Below, piece by piece: positions 33,575 through 42,101 of a DNA stretch of 48,026 bases. The notes under the pieces were generated by a model. The model ran no database searches and was not told where the DNA came from. It saw only the letters and a list, made by a program, of their open reading frames with translations. The position numbers and the translations under genes are program-made. The DNA comes from Bacillota bacterium (GTDB lineage Bacteria > Bacillota > Clostridia > Lachnospirales > Lachnospiraceae), in NCBI GenBank assembly GCA_023436065.1, contig JAEZKU010000049.1, forward strand, positions 1-48,026, given 5' to 3'. Within the stretch, counting starts at the first letter, position 1; each line of letters starts with the position of its first letter.

Positions 33575-34406
33575 TCTGGTTCCGGGTGAGACTCTTCTTC
33601 ATCAGCTGACGGGTAAAACAAAGGTACGCCTGTTTATCATCCTTCTCGTATTTATCATCATGTCCTTTGACTTACGACTTTTACTGCCACTTGGCATCAT
33701 CAGCACGATAGGCCTGATCTCTTTGAAGCCAAAATGGAAAATCCTAAAATATTTCTTTATCATCGCTGCAATTATGAACCTGATTAATATCGTGCTCTTC
33801 TGGATGGTAAACCCGAGCTGCGGAGCATTTTGGTGCGGAGGAGGAAGTACTGTCTGGCTGCATCTGGGCGGTCGTTATATTATCACAGCAGAGACCACCT
33901 GGTATCTGTCCATTCGTTTTCTGAAAATGATGGTATCACTGATCGTATCCATGACCTTTATCCTGTCCATTACACCGTCGGAGATGGCAGCAGGACTGTA
34001 TTCTGTGAAGGTACCGTACAAAGTGTGTACTGTATTTTCAATTGCCTTCCGCTACATTCCGGATATTGGCAGAGATTACGAGAACATCAAGATATCCATG
34101 CAGGTAAGAGGAGTGGAGCTGAATCCGAAGAAGGCTTCCGTGATGACCAGATTGAAGCAAAATGTGTTAATCCTGATTCCGTTGATTATCACCTCCTTCG
34201 ACCGGGTCGGTAATATAGCCAATGCCATGGATCTGCGTGGTTATGGTAAAGGTAAGACCAGAACCTATTACAGTGAGCATGAGGAGGGGAAAGCAGATCA
34301 TGTCTTCAAGGTGATCTATACTCTGCTGCTGTTATTCTGTATCTATTGGATCATCACTAAAAACCTGATGCCACAGCCTATGAAGATGTGGTATCCCTTT
34401 GCATGA
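33552..34406 (+). CDS. ecfT: ECF transporter T component
   Basis: 284 aa, with N-terminal and C-terminal hydrophobic segments around a cytoplasmic coupling region. The two short coupling motifs of EcfT, normally Ala-Arg-Gly, are read here as QVRGVEL and DLRGYG. They contact the ATPases. It overlaps the ATPase gene by 23 bases and precedes the M20 gene by 11. Confidence 0.9.
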   Translation: MNNQLLINLVPGETLLHQLTGKTKVRLFIILLVFIIMSFDLRLLLPLGIISTIGLISLKPKWKILKYFFIIAAIMNLINIVLFWMVNPSCGAFWCGGGSTVWLHLGGRYIITAETTWYLSIRFLKMMVSLIVSMTFILSITPSEMAAGLYSVKVPYKVCTVFSIAFRYIPDIGRDYENIKISMQVRGVELNPKKASVMTRLKQNVLILIPLIITSFDRVGNIANAMDLRGYGKGKTRTYYSEHEEGKADHVFKVIYTLLLLFCIYWIITKNLMPQPMKMWYPFA

Positions 34407-34417
34407 GGGTGAAATAA

Positions 34418-35764
34418 ATGGATTACATAGCTGACATCCTTCGGGATATTTCTGATTTGGTCAAGCTTCCCACCGTATTTGACCCCGAGACAGTCACCGA
34501 TGGCAAGCCCTATGGACAGGCGGTGGCTCTCGGATATGAGTGGATCAAGGAGAAGGCATTGAGTGACGGCTTTGAAGTTCTGGAGTATGACGGTCACGCG
34601 CTGGCTATCAGAATCAAGGGAAGCGACAATCCCCATAGGATCGATGTGGCTTCCCATGTGGACGTGGTTGCGCCGGGAGGAGGCTGGGAGTCGGATCCCT
34701 TCTGCGGTACTGTCACCGAAGATTATATCTATGGCAGAGGAACCGTAGATATGAAGGGGACCTTGATCCTAACCTATTACGCATTAAAGTATATCAGGGA
34801 GAATAAGATACCCTGCTATCGTGAGCTTCGTCTGGTGATAGGCTGTGATGAGGAACGGACGATGCATGATATGAAGTATTATATAGCGAAGGCGGGCCCG
34901 CCGGATTTTGCTTTTACTCCCGATGGAAAGTTCCCCTACTCTCTGGGAGAGAAGGGAGCCTTGATGTGGACCCTGGAGGGGGAGATATCAACCTGTATCG
35001 AGGAATTTGACGGCGGGGTGCAGTGCAATGTGGTCAGCCCCATTGCCGAAGCAAAGCTGAAAGGTACCTCTTATGCAGAACGCTTCCGGGAAGAACTCCG
35101 AAAGTACCAATACGCTGCCAAAGTAAGCTGTGACGGAGAGTATACGAGGATCGTCCTAGAGGGAAAGGCAGCCCATGCCTCAGTTCCGGAGGAAGGCTTC
35201 AGTGCTACCGTATATCTGCTGAAGCTGATTGCCTCGGTATGCAGGGATCCACTGGCGGAACTGCTGTATAGCTGCTTTAGTGATTCATATGGTAAGGGTG
35301 CCGGGCTTGCATATGATATTGCTCCCATGGGTAAGCTTACGATTAATCTCGGTGTTCTGAAGATCCTTAAGGGAAAGCTTACAGCGCAAATCGATTGCAG
35401 ATATCCTAAGGGTATTACCTCTGAGCTTCTGACGAAGAAGCTGCAGGAGGCTCTGGCTCCGGTTAGGGTTATCCTTAGCTACGATGATGAGCCTACCCTG
35501 GCAGAAGCTGCTTCCCCCTATCTGAAAGTACTACTGTCAGTATACCGTGAAGTCAGTAAAGACAGTACGGCGCAGCCCTTCATAAGCGGAGGAGTGACCT
35601 ATAGTAAAGCAATTCCGAACTGTGTTGCGTTCGGTCCTGCGCGGGAAGGGGACTCTCCGATTGCACATAAGGCAAATGAGCGCTTGGAGCTTAAAAGAAT
35701 CCCGGAGCTTTTTGAGATTTATAAGGAGACAATGATACGACTGGCAGGTTTGAAGATTACATAA
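34418..35764 (+). CDS. M20 family dipeptidase-like metallopeptidase (Sapep/PepV type)
   Basis: 448 aa. Two-metal site of the M20 family: His80-x-Asp82 in SHVDVV, bridging Asp111 in GRGTVDMKG, Glu145/Glu146 in CDEERT and the C-terminal His in IAHKANE. The large insertion (~180-330) with HASVPEEG is the lid/dimerisation domain seen in PepV and Sapep. Cytoplasmic. Its place between the ECF transporter and DUF62 enzymes suggests it processes an imported peptide- or amino-acid-like compound, but this is inference. Confidence 0.9.
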   Translation: MDYIADILRDISDLVKLPTVFDPETVTDGKPYGQAVALGYEWIKEKALSDGFEVLEYDGHALAIRIKGSDNPHRIDVASHVDVVAPGGGWESDPFCGTVTEDYIYGRGTVDMKGTLILTYYALKYIRENKIPCYRELRLVIGCDEERTMHDMKYYIAKAGPPDFAFTPDGKFPYSLGEKGALMWTLEGEISTCIEEFDGGVQCNVVSPIAEAKLKGTSYAERFREELRKYQYAAKVSCDGEYTRIVLEGKAAHASVPEEGFSATVYLLKLIASVCRDPLAELLYSCFSDSYGKGAGLAYDIAPMGKLTINLGVLKILKGKLTAQIDCRYPKGITSELLTKKLQEALAPVRVILSYDDEPTLAEAASPYLKVLLSVYREVSKDSTAQPFISGGVTYSKAIPNCVAFGPAREGDSPIAHKANERLELKRIPELFEIYKETMIRLAGLKIT

Positions 35765-35813
35765 TCTATATTGATAACAAAGATCTTCGGAGTAAAACAG
35801 AAAGGATTAATAT

Positions 35814-36659
35814 ATGGATAAGCCAATCTTAGTATTTCAAACGGATTTTACATATAAAGAAGGAGCGGTCTGCTCGATGTATGGTGTAGTGAAAAGCGTG
35901 GACCGGACTCTGGAGATATTCGATGGTACTCATGAAATCCCTCATTTTGACACCTGGAGTGCTTCCTATCGCTTATATCAGTCCATGCGTTTTTGGCCTA
36001 AAGGAACGATCTTTGTCTCGGTGGTGGATCCTGGAGTCGGTACAGCCAGAAGAGCCTGTGTAGCGAGGACTAAGGACGGCTACTATATTGTAACACCGGA
36101 TAACGGGGCACTTTCACACATCAAGCACTATGTGGGAATTGCTGAAGTCAGGGAAATCGATGAAACTGTGAACAGATTAAAAGCTACCGAGGGGACCAGT
36201 GTTTTTCATGGAAGAGACCTATTTGGTTATTGTGCAGCAAGGCTTGCAAGCGGAATCATAACCTATGAACAGGTAGGACAGGCTTACTCAGTTGAAGAAA
36301 TTGTTGAGCATGCAATCCGGGAAGGAACAATGTCAGGGGACACCGCAGAGGGAATTCTTGAGATCTGTGATCCCAACTTCGGGAATCTCTGGAGCAATAT
36401 CAGTGTGGAGCTACTTCTGACTAACGGTTTCTGTTACGGTGATACAGTAGACGTAAGGATAGTTCACAAGGGGACAGAGGTCTATCATGAGACAGTACCC
36501 TTTGCAAAATCCTTCGGTTACGTGAAACCGGGAGAAGCGGTCCTATATACAAATGAATTAATGAAGGCCTCCATTGCCCTCAGTATGGATAACTTTAAGG
36601 AAAGATACGGGGTTGGCTTTGGTGAGGACTGGGGGATAAATCTTACTAAGGTACAGTAA
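35814..36659 (+). CDS. SAM hydroxide adenosyltransferase family protein (DUF62), copy 1
   Basis: 281 aa. The family splits SAM with water into adenosine and methionine. The conserved Asp-Arg-His triad is present: Asp72 and Arg79 in VVDPGVGTAR, and His132 in FHGRD, with the N-terminal QTDF and TPDNG loops of the family. It is a full-length two-domain protein that forms trimers in known members. The next gene encodes a diverged copy; the two are 55 bases apart and follow the ECF/M20 genes. Confidence 0.93.
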   Translation: MDKPILVFQTDFTYKEGAVCSMYGVVKSVDRTLEIFDGTHEIPHFDTWSASYRLYQSMRFWPKGTIFVSVVDPGVGTARRACVARTKDGYYIVTPDNGALSHIKHYVGIAEVREIDETVNRLKATEGTSVFHGRDLFGYCAARLASGIITYEQVGQAYSVEEIVEHAIREGTMSGDTAEGILEICDPNFGNLWSNISVELLLTNGFCYGDTVDVRIVHKGTEVYHETVPFAKSFGYVKPGEAVLYTNELMKASIALSMDNFKERYGVGFGEDWGINLTKVQ

Positions 36660-36714
36660 TATCCATAGATCCAGACAAGAATACGACAATAAGAAAGGAA
36701 TGGCACGGTAGAAC

Positions 36715-37572
36715 ATGAGTGGTGTATTAATTTTTCAATCCGACTTCGGCATTGCTGACGGTGCAGTCAGTGCAATGTACGGAGTTGCATATTCAGTGAA
36801 TCCTACGCTTCGTATTTATGATTTGACGCATGAAATTCCACAATATAATATTTGGGAGGCATCCTACCGCTTAATTCAGACGGTTAGCTATTGGCCGAAG
36901 GATACCGTCTTTGTATCCGTGGTTGATCCGGGGGTTGGTTCAACAAGACGGAGTATCGCAGTTAAGACTGAGGATGGAAAGTTCATCATAACCCCGGATA
37001 ACGGGACTCTGACTCATATAAAACGATTGAAACAAATAGTTGATGCCAGGGAAATTGACGAGACGGTAAACCGCTTGCCGAATTCCGGTGATTCCTACAC
37101 CTTCCATGGCCGTGATATTTATGCCTATACAGGAGCGCGACTGGCAGCAGGCGTCATATCCTTCGAGGAGGTCGGACCTCCTGTGGAGATAAACAGTGTT
37201 GTGGAATTACCCATCGTAGAAGCATTGATAGAGGGAGATATCGTAACGGGAACCATTGACGTGCAGGACGTGCGCTTCGGAAGTCTCTGGACGAATATCA
37301 GTAAAAGGTTGTTTAATGAGCTTGGTGTCAGTTACGGTGGCAGGGTTGAAATCATGATACAGAATGATACCAGAGAGGTGTACCGCAATATTATGAGATA
37401 TGCCAAATCCTTTGCAGATGTCAATGTGGGAGAGCCTCTTCTTTATGTGAACTCGCTTGATAATCTCGCTGTTGCGATTAACCAGGGTTCCTTCTCCAAA
37501 GCGTATAATATTATGACAGGATCCAACTGGAAGATTACGGTCCGTAAGGCACCCAGAATCATATATGAATAG
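36715..37572 (+). CDS. SAM hydroxide adenosyltransferase family protein (DUF62), copy 2
   Basis: 285 aa. Tandem paralogue of the preceding protein with the same triad: Asp71 and Arg78 in VVDPGVGSTR, His131 in FHGRD. The N-terminal QSDFG and TPDNG loops are present. Identity to copy 1 is clear but far from complete, so the duplication is old and both retain catalytic residues. Possibly they form hetero-oligomers or differ in substrate. Last gene of the ECF operon before the MarR promoter. Confidence 0.93.
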   Translation: MSGVLIFQSDFGIADGAVSAMYGVAYSVNPTLRIYDLTHEIPQYNIWEASYRLIQTVSYWPKDTVFVSVVDPGVGSTRRSIAVKTEDGKFIITPDNGTLTHIKRLKQIVDAREIDETVNRLPNSGDSYTFHGRDIYAYTGARLAAGVISFEEVGPPVEINSVVELPIVEALIEGDIVTGTIDVQDVRFGSLWTNISKRLFNELGVSYGGRVEIMIQNDTREVYRNIMRYAKSFADVNVGEPLLYVNSLDNLAVAINQGSFSKAYNIMTGSNWKITVRKAPRIIYE

Positions 37573-37586
37573 TGTAGAATTTCTGC

Positions 37587-37616
37587 TTGACGGCATGTAG
37601 TACTATATAGTACAAT
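37587..37616 (+). promoter_or_regulatory. MarR promoter with overlapping palindrome
   Basis: TTGACG (37587-37592), 18-bp spacer, TACAAT (37611-37616). The perfect 14-bp palindrome GTACTATATAGTAC (37600-37613) covers the spacer and the -10 box, a typical place for a MarR repressor to bind and block its own promoter. Confidence 0.75.
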
Positions 37617-37635
37617 CCACTTGTAAAGGAGGCGA

Positions 37636-38085
37636 ATGAAACTGTACAAATCATGCGGAGGACATTTGATCTCACAGATTAAGCAGGTGGGAAGCAGAAT
37701 ATTTGACAAGATACTGGCTGAGAAGAATATTGATGCATTTAACGGTGCACAGGGCAGAATTCTCTATATACTCTGGCAGACTGATAGCATACCGATCATT
37801 GAGCTGTCAAGAAGAACCGGGCTTGCCAAGACGACGCTGACCAGTATGCTGGACCGTATGGAAACATCCGGTCTGATTAAAAGATGCTTTGACGAGAAAG
37901 ACAGAAGGCAGATACTTGTGGTTCTGTCGGATACAGCAAAAGAACTTCAACAGGACTATGATGAGGTATCTGATCGAATGAATGAAATATACTACAAGGG
38001 CTTTGAGCTGGAGGAGATTCTTCAGCTGGAAGGGTATCTGCAGAGAATTCTGGATAACCTAAACGGGGGGAATATGAATGAGTAA
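37636..38085 (+). CDS. MarR family transcriptional regulator
   Basis: 149 aa after AAAGGAGG. Winged helix with IIELSRRTGLAKTTLTSMLDRMETSGLIKRCFDEKDRRQ, the MarR beta-wing pattern. It overlaps the flavin-reductase gene by eight bases and shares a promoter that carries a perfect palindrome, so it probably represses its own operon and responds to a redox or aromatic ligand. Confidence 0.93.
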   Translation: MKLYKSCGGHLISQIKQVGSRIFDKILAEKNIDAFNGAQGRILYILWQTDSIPIIELSRRTGLAKTTLTSMLDRMETSGLIKRCFDEKDRRQILVVLSDTAKELQQDYDEVSDRMNEIYYKGFELEEILQLEGYLQRILDNLNGGNMNE

Positions 38086-38656
38086 GATATCAATGCCTGT
38101 ATCAAATGATTTCTGTCCCCAGACTCTATTTGTGTATGGAACCTATCAGGAGGATGGGACACCGGATTTTGGATTGTTTTGCTGGTTCAGCTATATCTGG
38201 GATAAGGAGCTGGGTGTTATGGCATGCATCGGTGGGGAGAAGCTAACGAAACAGCGGATTCACGCCAATGGTGTGTTTTCAGCCAATATTGTAACCGAAG
38301 CGATGCTTCCACTGGCCGATTATTTCGGTAATAAGGACGGGAATTCTCCTGAGAAGATGGATATCCCCTTAGAGGTTGAGAAGGGACGGGTTCTGAATGT
38401 ACCGGTTCTTGGCTGCAGCCCGGTGGTATTCGAGCTTGAGGTAAAGCAGTTCCTACCCCTGGAGGACAGTGAGGTAATACTTTGCAGTATTAAGAATGTA
38501 TTGGCGGAGGATAGCCTTACAGACAGAGAAAAGAGTGTAGAACAAAAGCTTCGGGAGCTGGCACCTGTATCTACCACCTGTCGGACCTATTTTGGCTGGG
38601 ACGGAAAGGCAATGGGAGCTTGGGGAGAGCCTCAGAATGTGCGAAGCACCTTTTGA
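38078..38656 (+). CDS. Flavin reductase-like domain protein
   Basis: 192 aa, ATG 38078 after a G6 run that serves as ribosome binding site. FMN-binding split barrel of the flavin-reductase type: FCWFSYIWDKELGVMACIGGEKLTKQRIHANGVFSANIV, then VLGCSPVVFELEVKQFL. Members reduce flavins with NAD(P)H or act as flavoredoxins. Paired with MarR. Confidence 0.85.
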   Translation: MSKISMPVSNDFCPQTLFVYGTYQEDGTPDFGLFCWFSYIWDKELGVMACIGGEKLTKQRIHANGVFSANIVTEAMLPLADYFGNKDGNSPEKMDIPLEVEKGRVLNVPVLGCSPVVFELEVKQFLPLEDSEVILCSIKNVLAEDSLTDREKSVEQKLRELAPVSTTCRTYFGWDGKAMGAWGEPQNVRSTF

Positions 38657-38686
38657 CACTTTAATCCTGGTAATAAATCATGAAAT

Positions 38687-38762
38687 GCCCATATGATGTG
38701 AAATTATCGGTACAGATAGGAATACTGAGTCTGTTATCTCACATCATATGGGCTTTCTTTTA
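38687..38762. terminator. Terminator after flavin reductase gene
   Basis: GCCCATATGATGTGA (38687-38701) pairs perfectly with TCACATCATATGGGC (38739-38753), followed by a T-rich tail. Confidence 0.85.
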
Positions 38763-38881
38763 CATAAAATTAACGAAATCTATACGTTAGCATGATATTT
38801 TTGATTCGTATTTCGTGATAAATTAAACCTGTAGCAAAGAGAGAGAAAAGAAATGAATAAGAAGGAAGAAGGAGAATAAGG

Positions 38882-39796
38882 ATGAAGAAGAATTTCAAAG
38901 GAATATCAATTATATTATTGATCTTAATGCTGGCTACAGGCATCCTCAGTGGATGTACCAAGGATAATAGTACAAAGGCTGACAACAGCCGGACCACAGA
39001 CTCAGCAGCTGCAGAGACAACAGCGGTTCAGGCACCGGCAGCAGATGATACAGCAGATTTAAGCGGAACACTTACGATGGCCGGGTCCACCTCTATGGAG
39101 AAGCTTGCTAATGTGGCAATTGAAGCATTTATGAATAAGTATCCCGGTGTAACGGCATCTGCTGAGTTTATCGGTTCGAGTGCAGGAGTTGAAGCAGTTC
39201 TTGCAAAGACAGTAGATATCGGGAATGCATCCAGAAACTTAAAGGATACAGAGAAGAGTGCCGGAGCGGTAGAGAATATCGTAGCAATTGACGGTATTGC
39301 GGTAGTGACAGATAAGTCTAATTCTGTGACTGATTTGACGAAGGATCAGCTGATTAAGATTTATAAAGGTGAGATCACAAACTGGAAGGACCTTGGCGGA
39401 GCAGACCAGCCAATCGTAGTCATAGGAAGGGAGGCAGGCTCCGGTACCAGGGGAGCGTTTGAGGAGCTCCTGGCAATAGAGGATCAGTGCAGGTACTCTA
39501 ATGAGATCAACAGCACAGGTGGTGTTATGGCTAAGGTAGCATCCATTCCCGGCTCCATCGGCTATGTATCTCTGGATGTATTGGATGGCAGTGTAACAGC
39601 ATTAAAACTGGAGGGTGTAGAGCCTACCGCAGAGAATATTAAGGCCGGAACCTATTTCTTAAGCCGTCCCTTCGTGATGGCAACTGTCGGAGAAATCTCA
39701 GCACAAAATGAGATAGTACAGACCTTCTTCCAATACTTAAAATCTGATGAAGGAAAGCAATTGATCGAAGGTATCGGATTAATCACAGTGGATTAG
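38882..39796 (+). CDS. pstS: Phosphate ABC transporter substrate-binding lipoprotein
   Basis: 304 aa. Lipobox LSGC with Cys25 after a hydrophobic signal, a Ser/Thr/Ala-rich linker (26-60), then a PstS fold: AGSTSMEKLANVAIEAF, FIGSSAGVEAV, REAGSGTRGAFEELL and STGGVMAKVASIPGSIGYVS. The Ser and Arg/Gly residues that hold phosphate are in these loops. pstC, pstA and pstB are absent here, so it is an orphan copy, possibly serving a transporter elsewhere. GGAGAATAAGG precedes the start. Confidence 0.9.
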   Translation: MKKNFKGISIILLILMLATGILSGCTKDNSTKADNSRTTDSAAAETTAVQAPAADDTADLSGTLTMAGSTSMEKLANVAIEAFMNKYPGVTASAEFIGSSAGVEAVLAKTVDIGNASRNLKDTEKSAGAVENIVAIDGIAVVTDKSNSVTDLTKDQLIKIYKGEITNWKDLGGADQPIVVIGREAGSGTRGAFEELLAIEDQCRYSNEINSTGGVMAKVASIPGSIGYVSLDVLDGSVTALKLEGVEPTAENIKAGTYFLSRPFVMATVGEISAQNEIVQTFFQYLKSDEGKQLIEGIGLITVD

Positions 39797-39832
39797 GATT
39801 TTGTGTGGGAAGAATTGCAGCATCAAATAAAT

Positions 39833-39876
39833 AACGGGCTTACCTGCAAAAAAATCTGCACGGTGAGCCCGTTTCA
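39833..39876. terminator. Terminator between pstS and the converging gene
   Basis: AACGGGCTTACCTGCA (39833-39848) pairs, with small mismatches, with TGCACGGTGAGCCCGTT (39856-39872). Confidence 0.8.
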
Positions 39877-39892
39877 TAAATCAGAAATGCAG

Positions 39893-40651
39893 TTATATAT
39901 TCCGTTCTATTTCTTCTTTGCTCAGCTCTTCAAAAACAATGGGCTTAGTATATTTTCTGATCTGTTTGCAGAAGATATCCACTACATTATCCTTGTTGAA
40001 AATGATGCTGTTTGCAACTCCGACGTAAGGCTCAGAATCCTTCTTGTACATAGCTTTGATAGCGGTCTCCTTGCACTTGATGCAGAGCCTGATCGTGTTT
40101 TCATCAATCTTATTGATCGTAAAGGCAGGTGTGGCATTGCGGATCCAATAACGGTCATAATACCCCGGATCCAGCTGTTTCTCATCAAAATATGCACGCT
40201 CCAGCCGCTTCATCAGTTGATCAACATGATCGTTTTTGATATAAATCATATACTCCAGGTATGAGATACGCTTATCCAAAATATCGTCTCCGAGGATATC
40301 GGGAAGATAGCTTCTGAAATCTATCTGGAGACTATCCGTCAACAGCTTTTCTACCTTCTCCTCCAATTCTCCGATCCGACTGGCGGGAACGGGTGTATAT
40401 CCTTCTGTCTGAAATAGCTGACGGAGATCCACGGTGATGACTACCCACCAGATCCGGCCCCAATTTCCGATATTATAGAAAACGCTGTAGCAATGAATTT
40501 TTTTGATAGCACACTCAGGATCGGGATTGACCCAGGTGGTTTTTGCTGAATCCTCGAACGCTTCTTCCTTATTGATTCCGAGGCGGTCGCAGACCGTATT
40601 AAACAGATTGTCGTTAAAGTTCTTGTACAAAATTTCTACTGTACCAAGCAT
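39893..40651 (-). CDS. Hypothetical protein, family not recognised
   Basis: 252 aa, soluble, mixed alpha/beta, with no signal or membrane segment. Several aromatic-rich stretches (NIGNWGRIWWVVITVDL, DPGYYDRYWIRNA) and a Lys/Cys patch (CIKCKETAIKAMYKKD) stand out. GAAGGAG lies 10 bases before the ATG. No convincing family assignment; the gene is isolated between converging pstS and a divergent XRE regulator. AT-rich promoter with TATAGCATAAT-like boxes upstream. Confidence 0.7.
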   Translation of the reverse strand: MLGTVEILYKNFNDNLFNTVCDRLGINKEEAFEDSAKTTWVNPDPECAIKKIHCYSVFYNIGNWGRIWWVVITVDLRQLFQTEGYTPVPASRIGELEEKVEKLLTDSLQIDFRSYLPDILGDDILDKRISYLEYMIYIKNDHVDQLMKRLERAYFDEKQLDPGYYDRYWIRNATPAFTINKIDENTIRLCIKCKETAIKAMYKKDSEPYVGVANSIIFNKDNVVDIFCKQIRKYTKPIVFEELSKEEIERNI

Positions 40652-40800
40652 GCCCAGTAAACTCCTTCATGATATGTATTTTTGCTCTGATCGGCTCCTG
40701 TATAGAAAAATGATACTATATTAAGTATAGCATAATATGTCATATAGTAAACCCATCTATTTGTACTATATTTAATAAATATGTAAAAAAATGGCGCTGT

Positions 40801-40840
40801 AAGTTAACCAAAGGTTAATTAAATTAACAGAAGTTAACTG
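40801..40840. repeat. Four phased 10-bp operator-like repeats
   Basis: Four consecutive 10-base units read AAGTTAACCA, AAGGTTAATT, AAATTAACAG and AAGTTAACTG. The core GTTAAC/ATTAAC recurs every 10-11 bp, i.e. once per helical turn. It lies ~90 bases before the XRE-TPR gene and ~150 bases before the divergent 252-aa gene, so it probably controls one or both. Confidence 0.6.
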
Positions 40841-40926
40841 TAAATCCATTGTAAATGGAACAAATACGACTTACAATATCATCAGAAAACGAAGAAATAC
40901 GATACCTGAAGGGTTAAGGAGGGACT

Positions 40927-42033
40927 ATGGGAGAAATACAGATTGGATCAATCGTTGCCAATAAGAGAAGAGAAAAAGGTGTGACACAGGAGGAACTGGC
41001 TAATCACATCGGTGTATCAAAGCCGGCGGTATCCAAATGGGAGTCAGGGCAGAGTTATCCGGATATACTGCTCCTACCTGTGCTTGCAGCCTACTTTGAT
41101 ATCTCCATCGACGAGCTGGTGGGTTATGAACCTCAGCTGACGAAACAGGAAATACGTAAGCTCTTCCACCGCTTGAAGGATAAATTCATGAAGGAGCCCT
41201 TTGCGTTAGTTTATGCTGAATGTGAGGAGTATCTTAAGAAGTATTTTTCCTGTTGGGAGCTGCAGTATCAGATCGCAGTGCTGCTGATCAACCATTACAG
41301 CCTGGCCGGTACGCCGGAAGAGGTTAACAAAATTCTTGAGAGAACACTGGAGCTCTTCATCCGGGTAGAGAAAGGAACACCGGACGTGGATATGGCAAAG
41401 ATGTCTATCCATATGCAGGCAGTATGTTATCTCAGCCTGCAAAAACCTGAGGAGGCAATTGAACTTCTTGAGAGGTTTTCTATCCCTATGGCAAGGACCG
41501 AGAGTCTGATAGTAAAAGCCTATCAGATGAAGGGGGATAAGGAGAAGGCTATGGAATACCTTCAGGGGTTTGCCTATCTCAATCTGCTGAACCTAATCAG
41601 TTCCAGTACGGATTTCTTTACACTCTATGCTGATAATCCGGAAAAAACTGACTTGTTCTATGGGATCTTCAGTGGGGTGTGTAAGTTGTTCGAGGTCGAG
41701 GAATTGCATCCCGCCGTACTCATCAATTTTTACCTCCTTGCAGCAAGAAGCTATACAGCACAGGGAAATAAAGAAAAAGCACTGGATATCCTGGAGCTGT
41801 TTACACAATATGTACTCAAGCTGGAAAAGAAAGAGTTCACGCTGCATGGGAATCGTATTTTCGATGTGGTGGATACTTACCTTAGGACGATGGACCTGGA
41901 TACCGATACCCTCAGAGGACTTGAGGCGATCTGGACGGATATCAAGAGCCGGGTTTTGAATGATCCGGCCTATCAGGACTTGGAAGCTGAGGAACGGTTT
42001 ATAAAACTGAAGCAAAAACTAAGAGGGAAGTAG
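40927..42033 (+). CDS. XRE family regulator with C-terminal TPR-like helices
   Basis: 368 aa, start after AAGGAGGG. Cro/CI helix-turn-helix at residues ~8-62 (VTQEELANHIGVSKPAVSKWESGQSYPDILLLPVLAAYF), then ~290 residues of alpha-helical, TPR-like repeats (FALVYAECEEYLKKYF, MAKMSIHMQAVCYLSLQKPEEAIELLERF, and others). This resembles Rgg/PlcR-style regulators, whose TPR domain binds a signalling peptide or protein, but no peptide gene is visible nearby. Confidence 0.88.
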   Translation: MGEIQIGSIVANKRREKGVTQEELANHIGVSKPAVSKWESGQSYPDILLLPVLAAYFDISIDELVGYEPQLTKQEIRKLFHRLKDKFMKEPFALVYAECEEYLKKYFSCWELQYQIAVLLINHYSLAGTPEEVNKILERTLELFIRVEKGTPDVDMAKMSIHMQAVCYLSLQKPEEAIELLERFSIPMARTESLIVKAYQMKGDKEKAMEYLQGFAYLNLLNLISSSTDFFTLYADNPEKTDLFYGIFSGVCKLFEVEELHPAVLINFYLLAARSYTAQGNKEKALDILELFTQYVLKLEKKEFTLHGNRIFDVVDTYLRTMDLDTDTLRGLEAIWTDIKSRVLNDPAYQDLEAEERFIKLKQKLRGK

Positions 42034-42101
42034 GGAATAACCGGGAAGGCTCTTGAAAGAACCGAAAACGTTATAGATGATACAGAAGCTAAATCAACCC
42101 T

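Noticed and set aside
39803..40264. 153-aa plus-strand ORF
   Set aside because: Lies opposite the coding strand of the 252-aa gene and includes the terminator; frame shadow.
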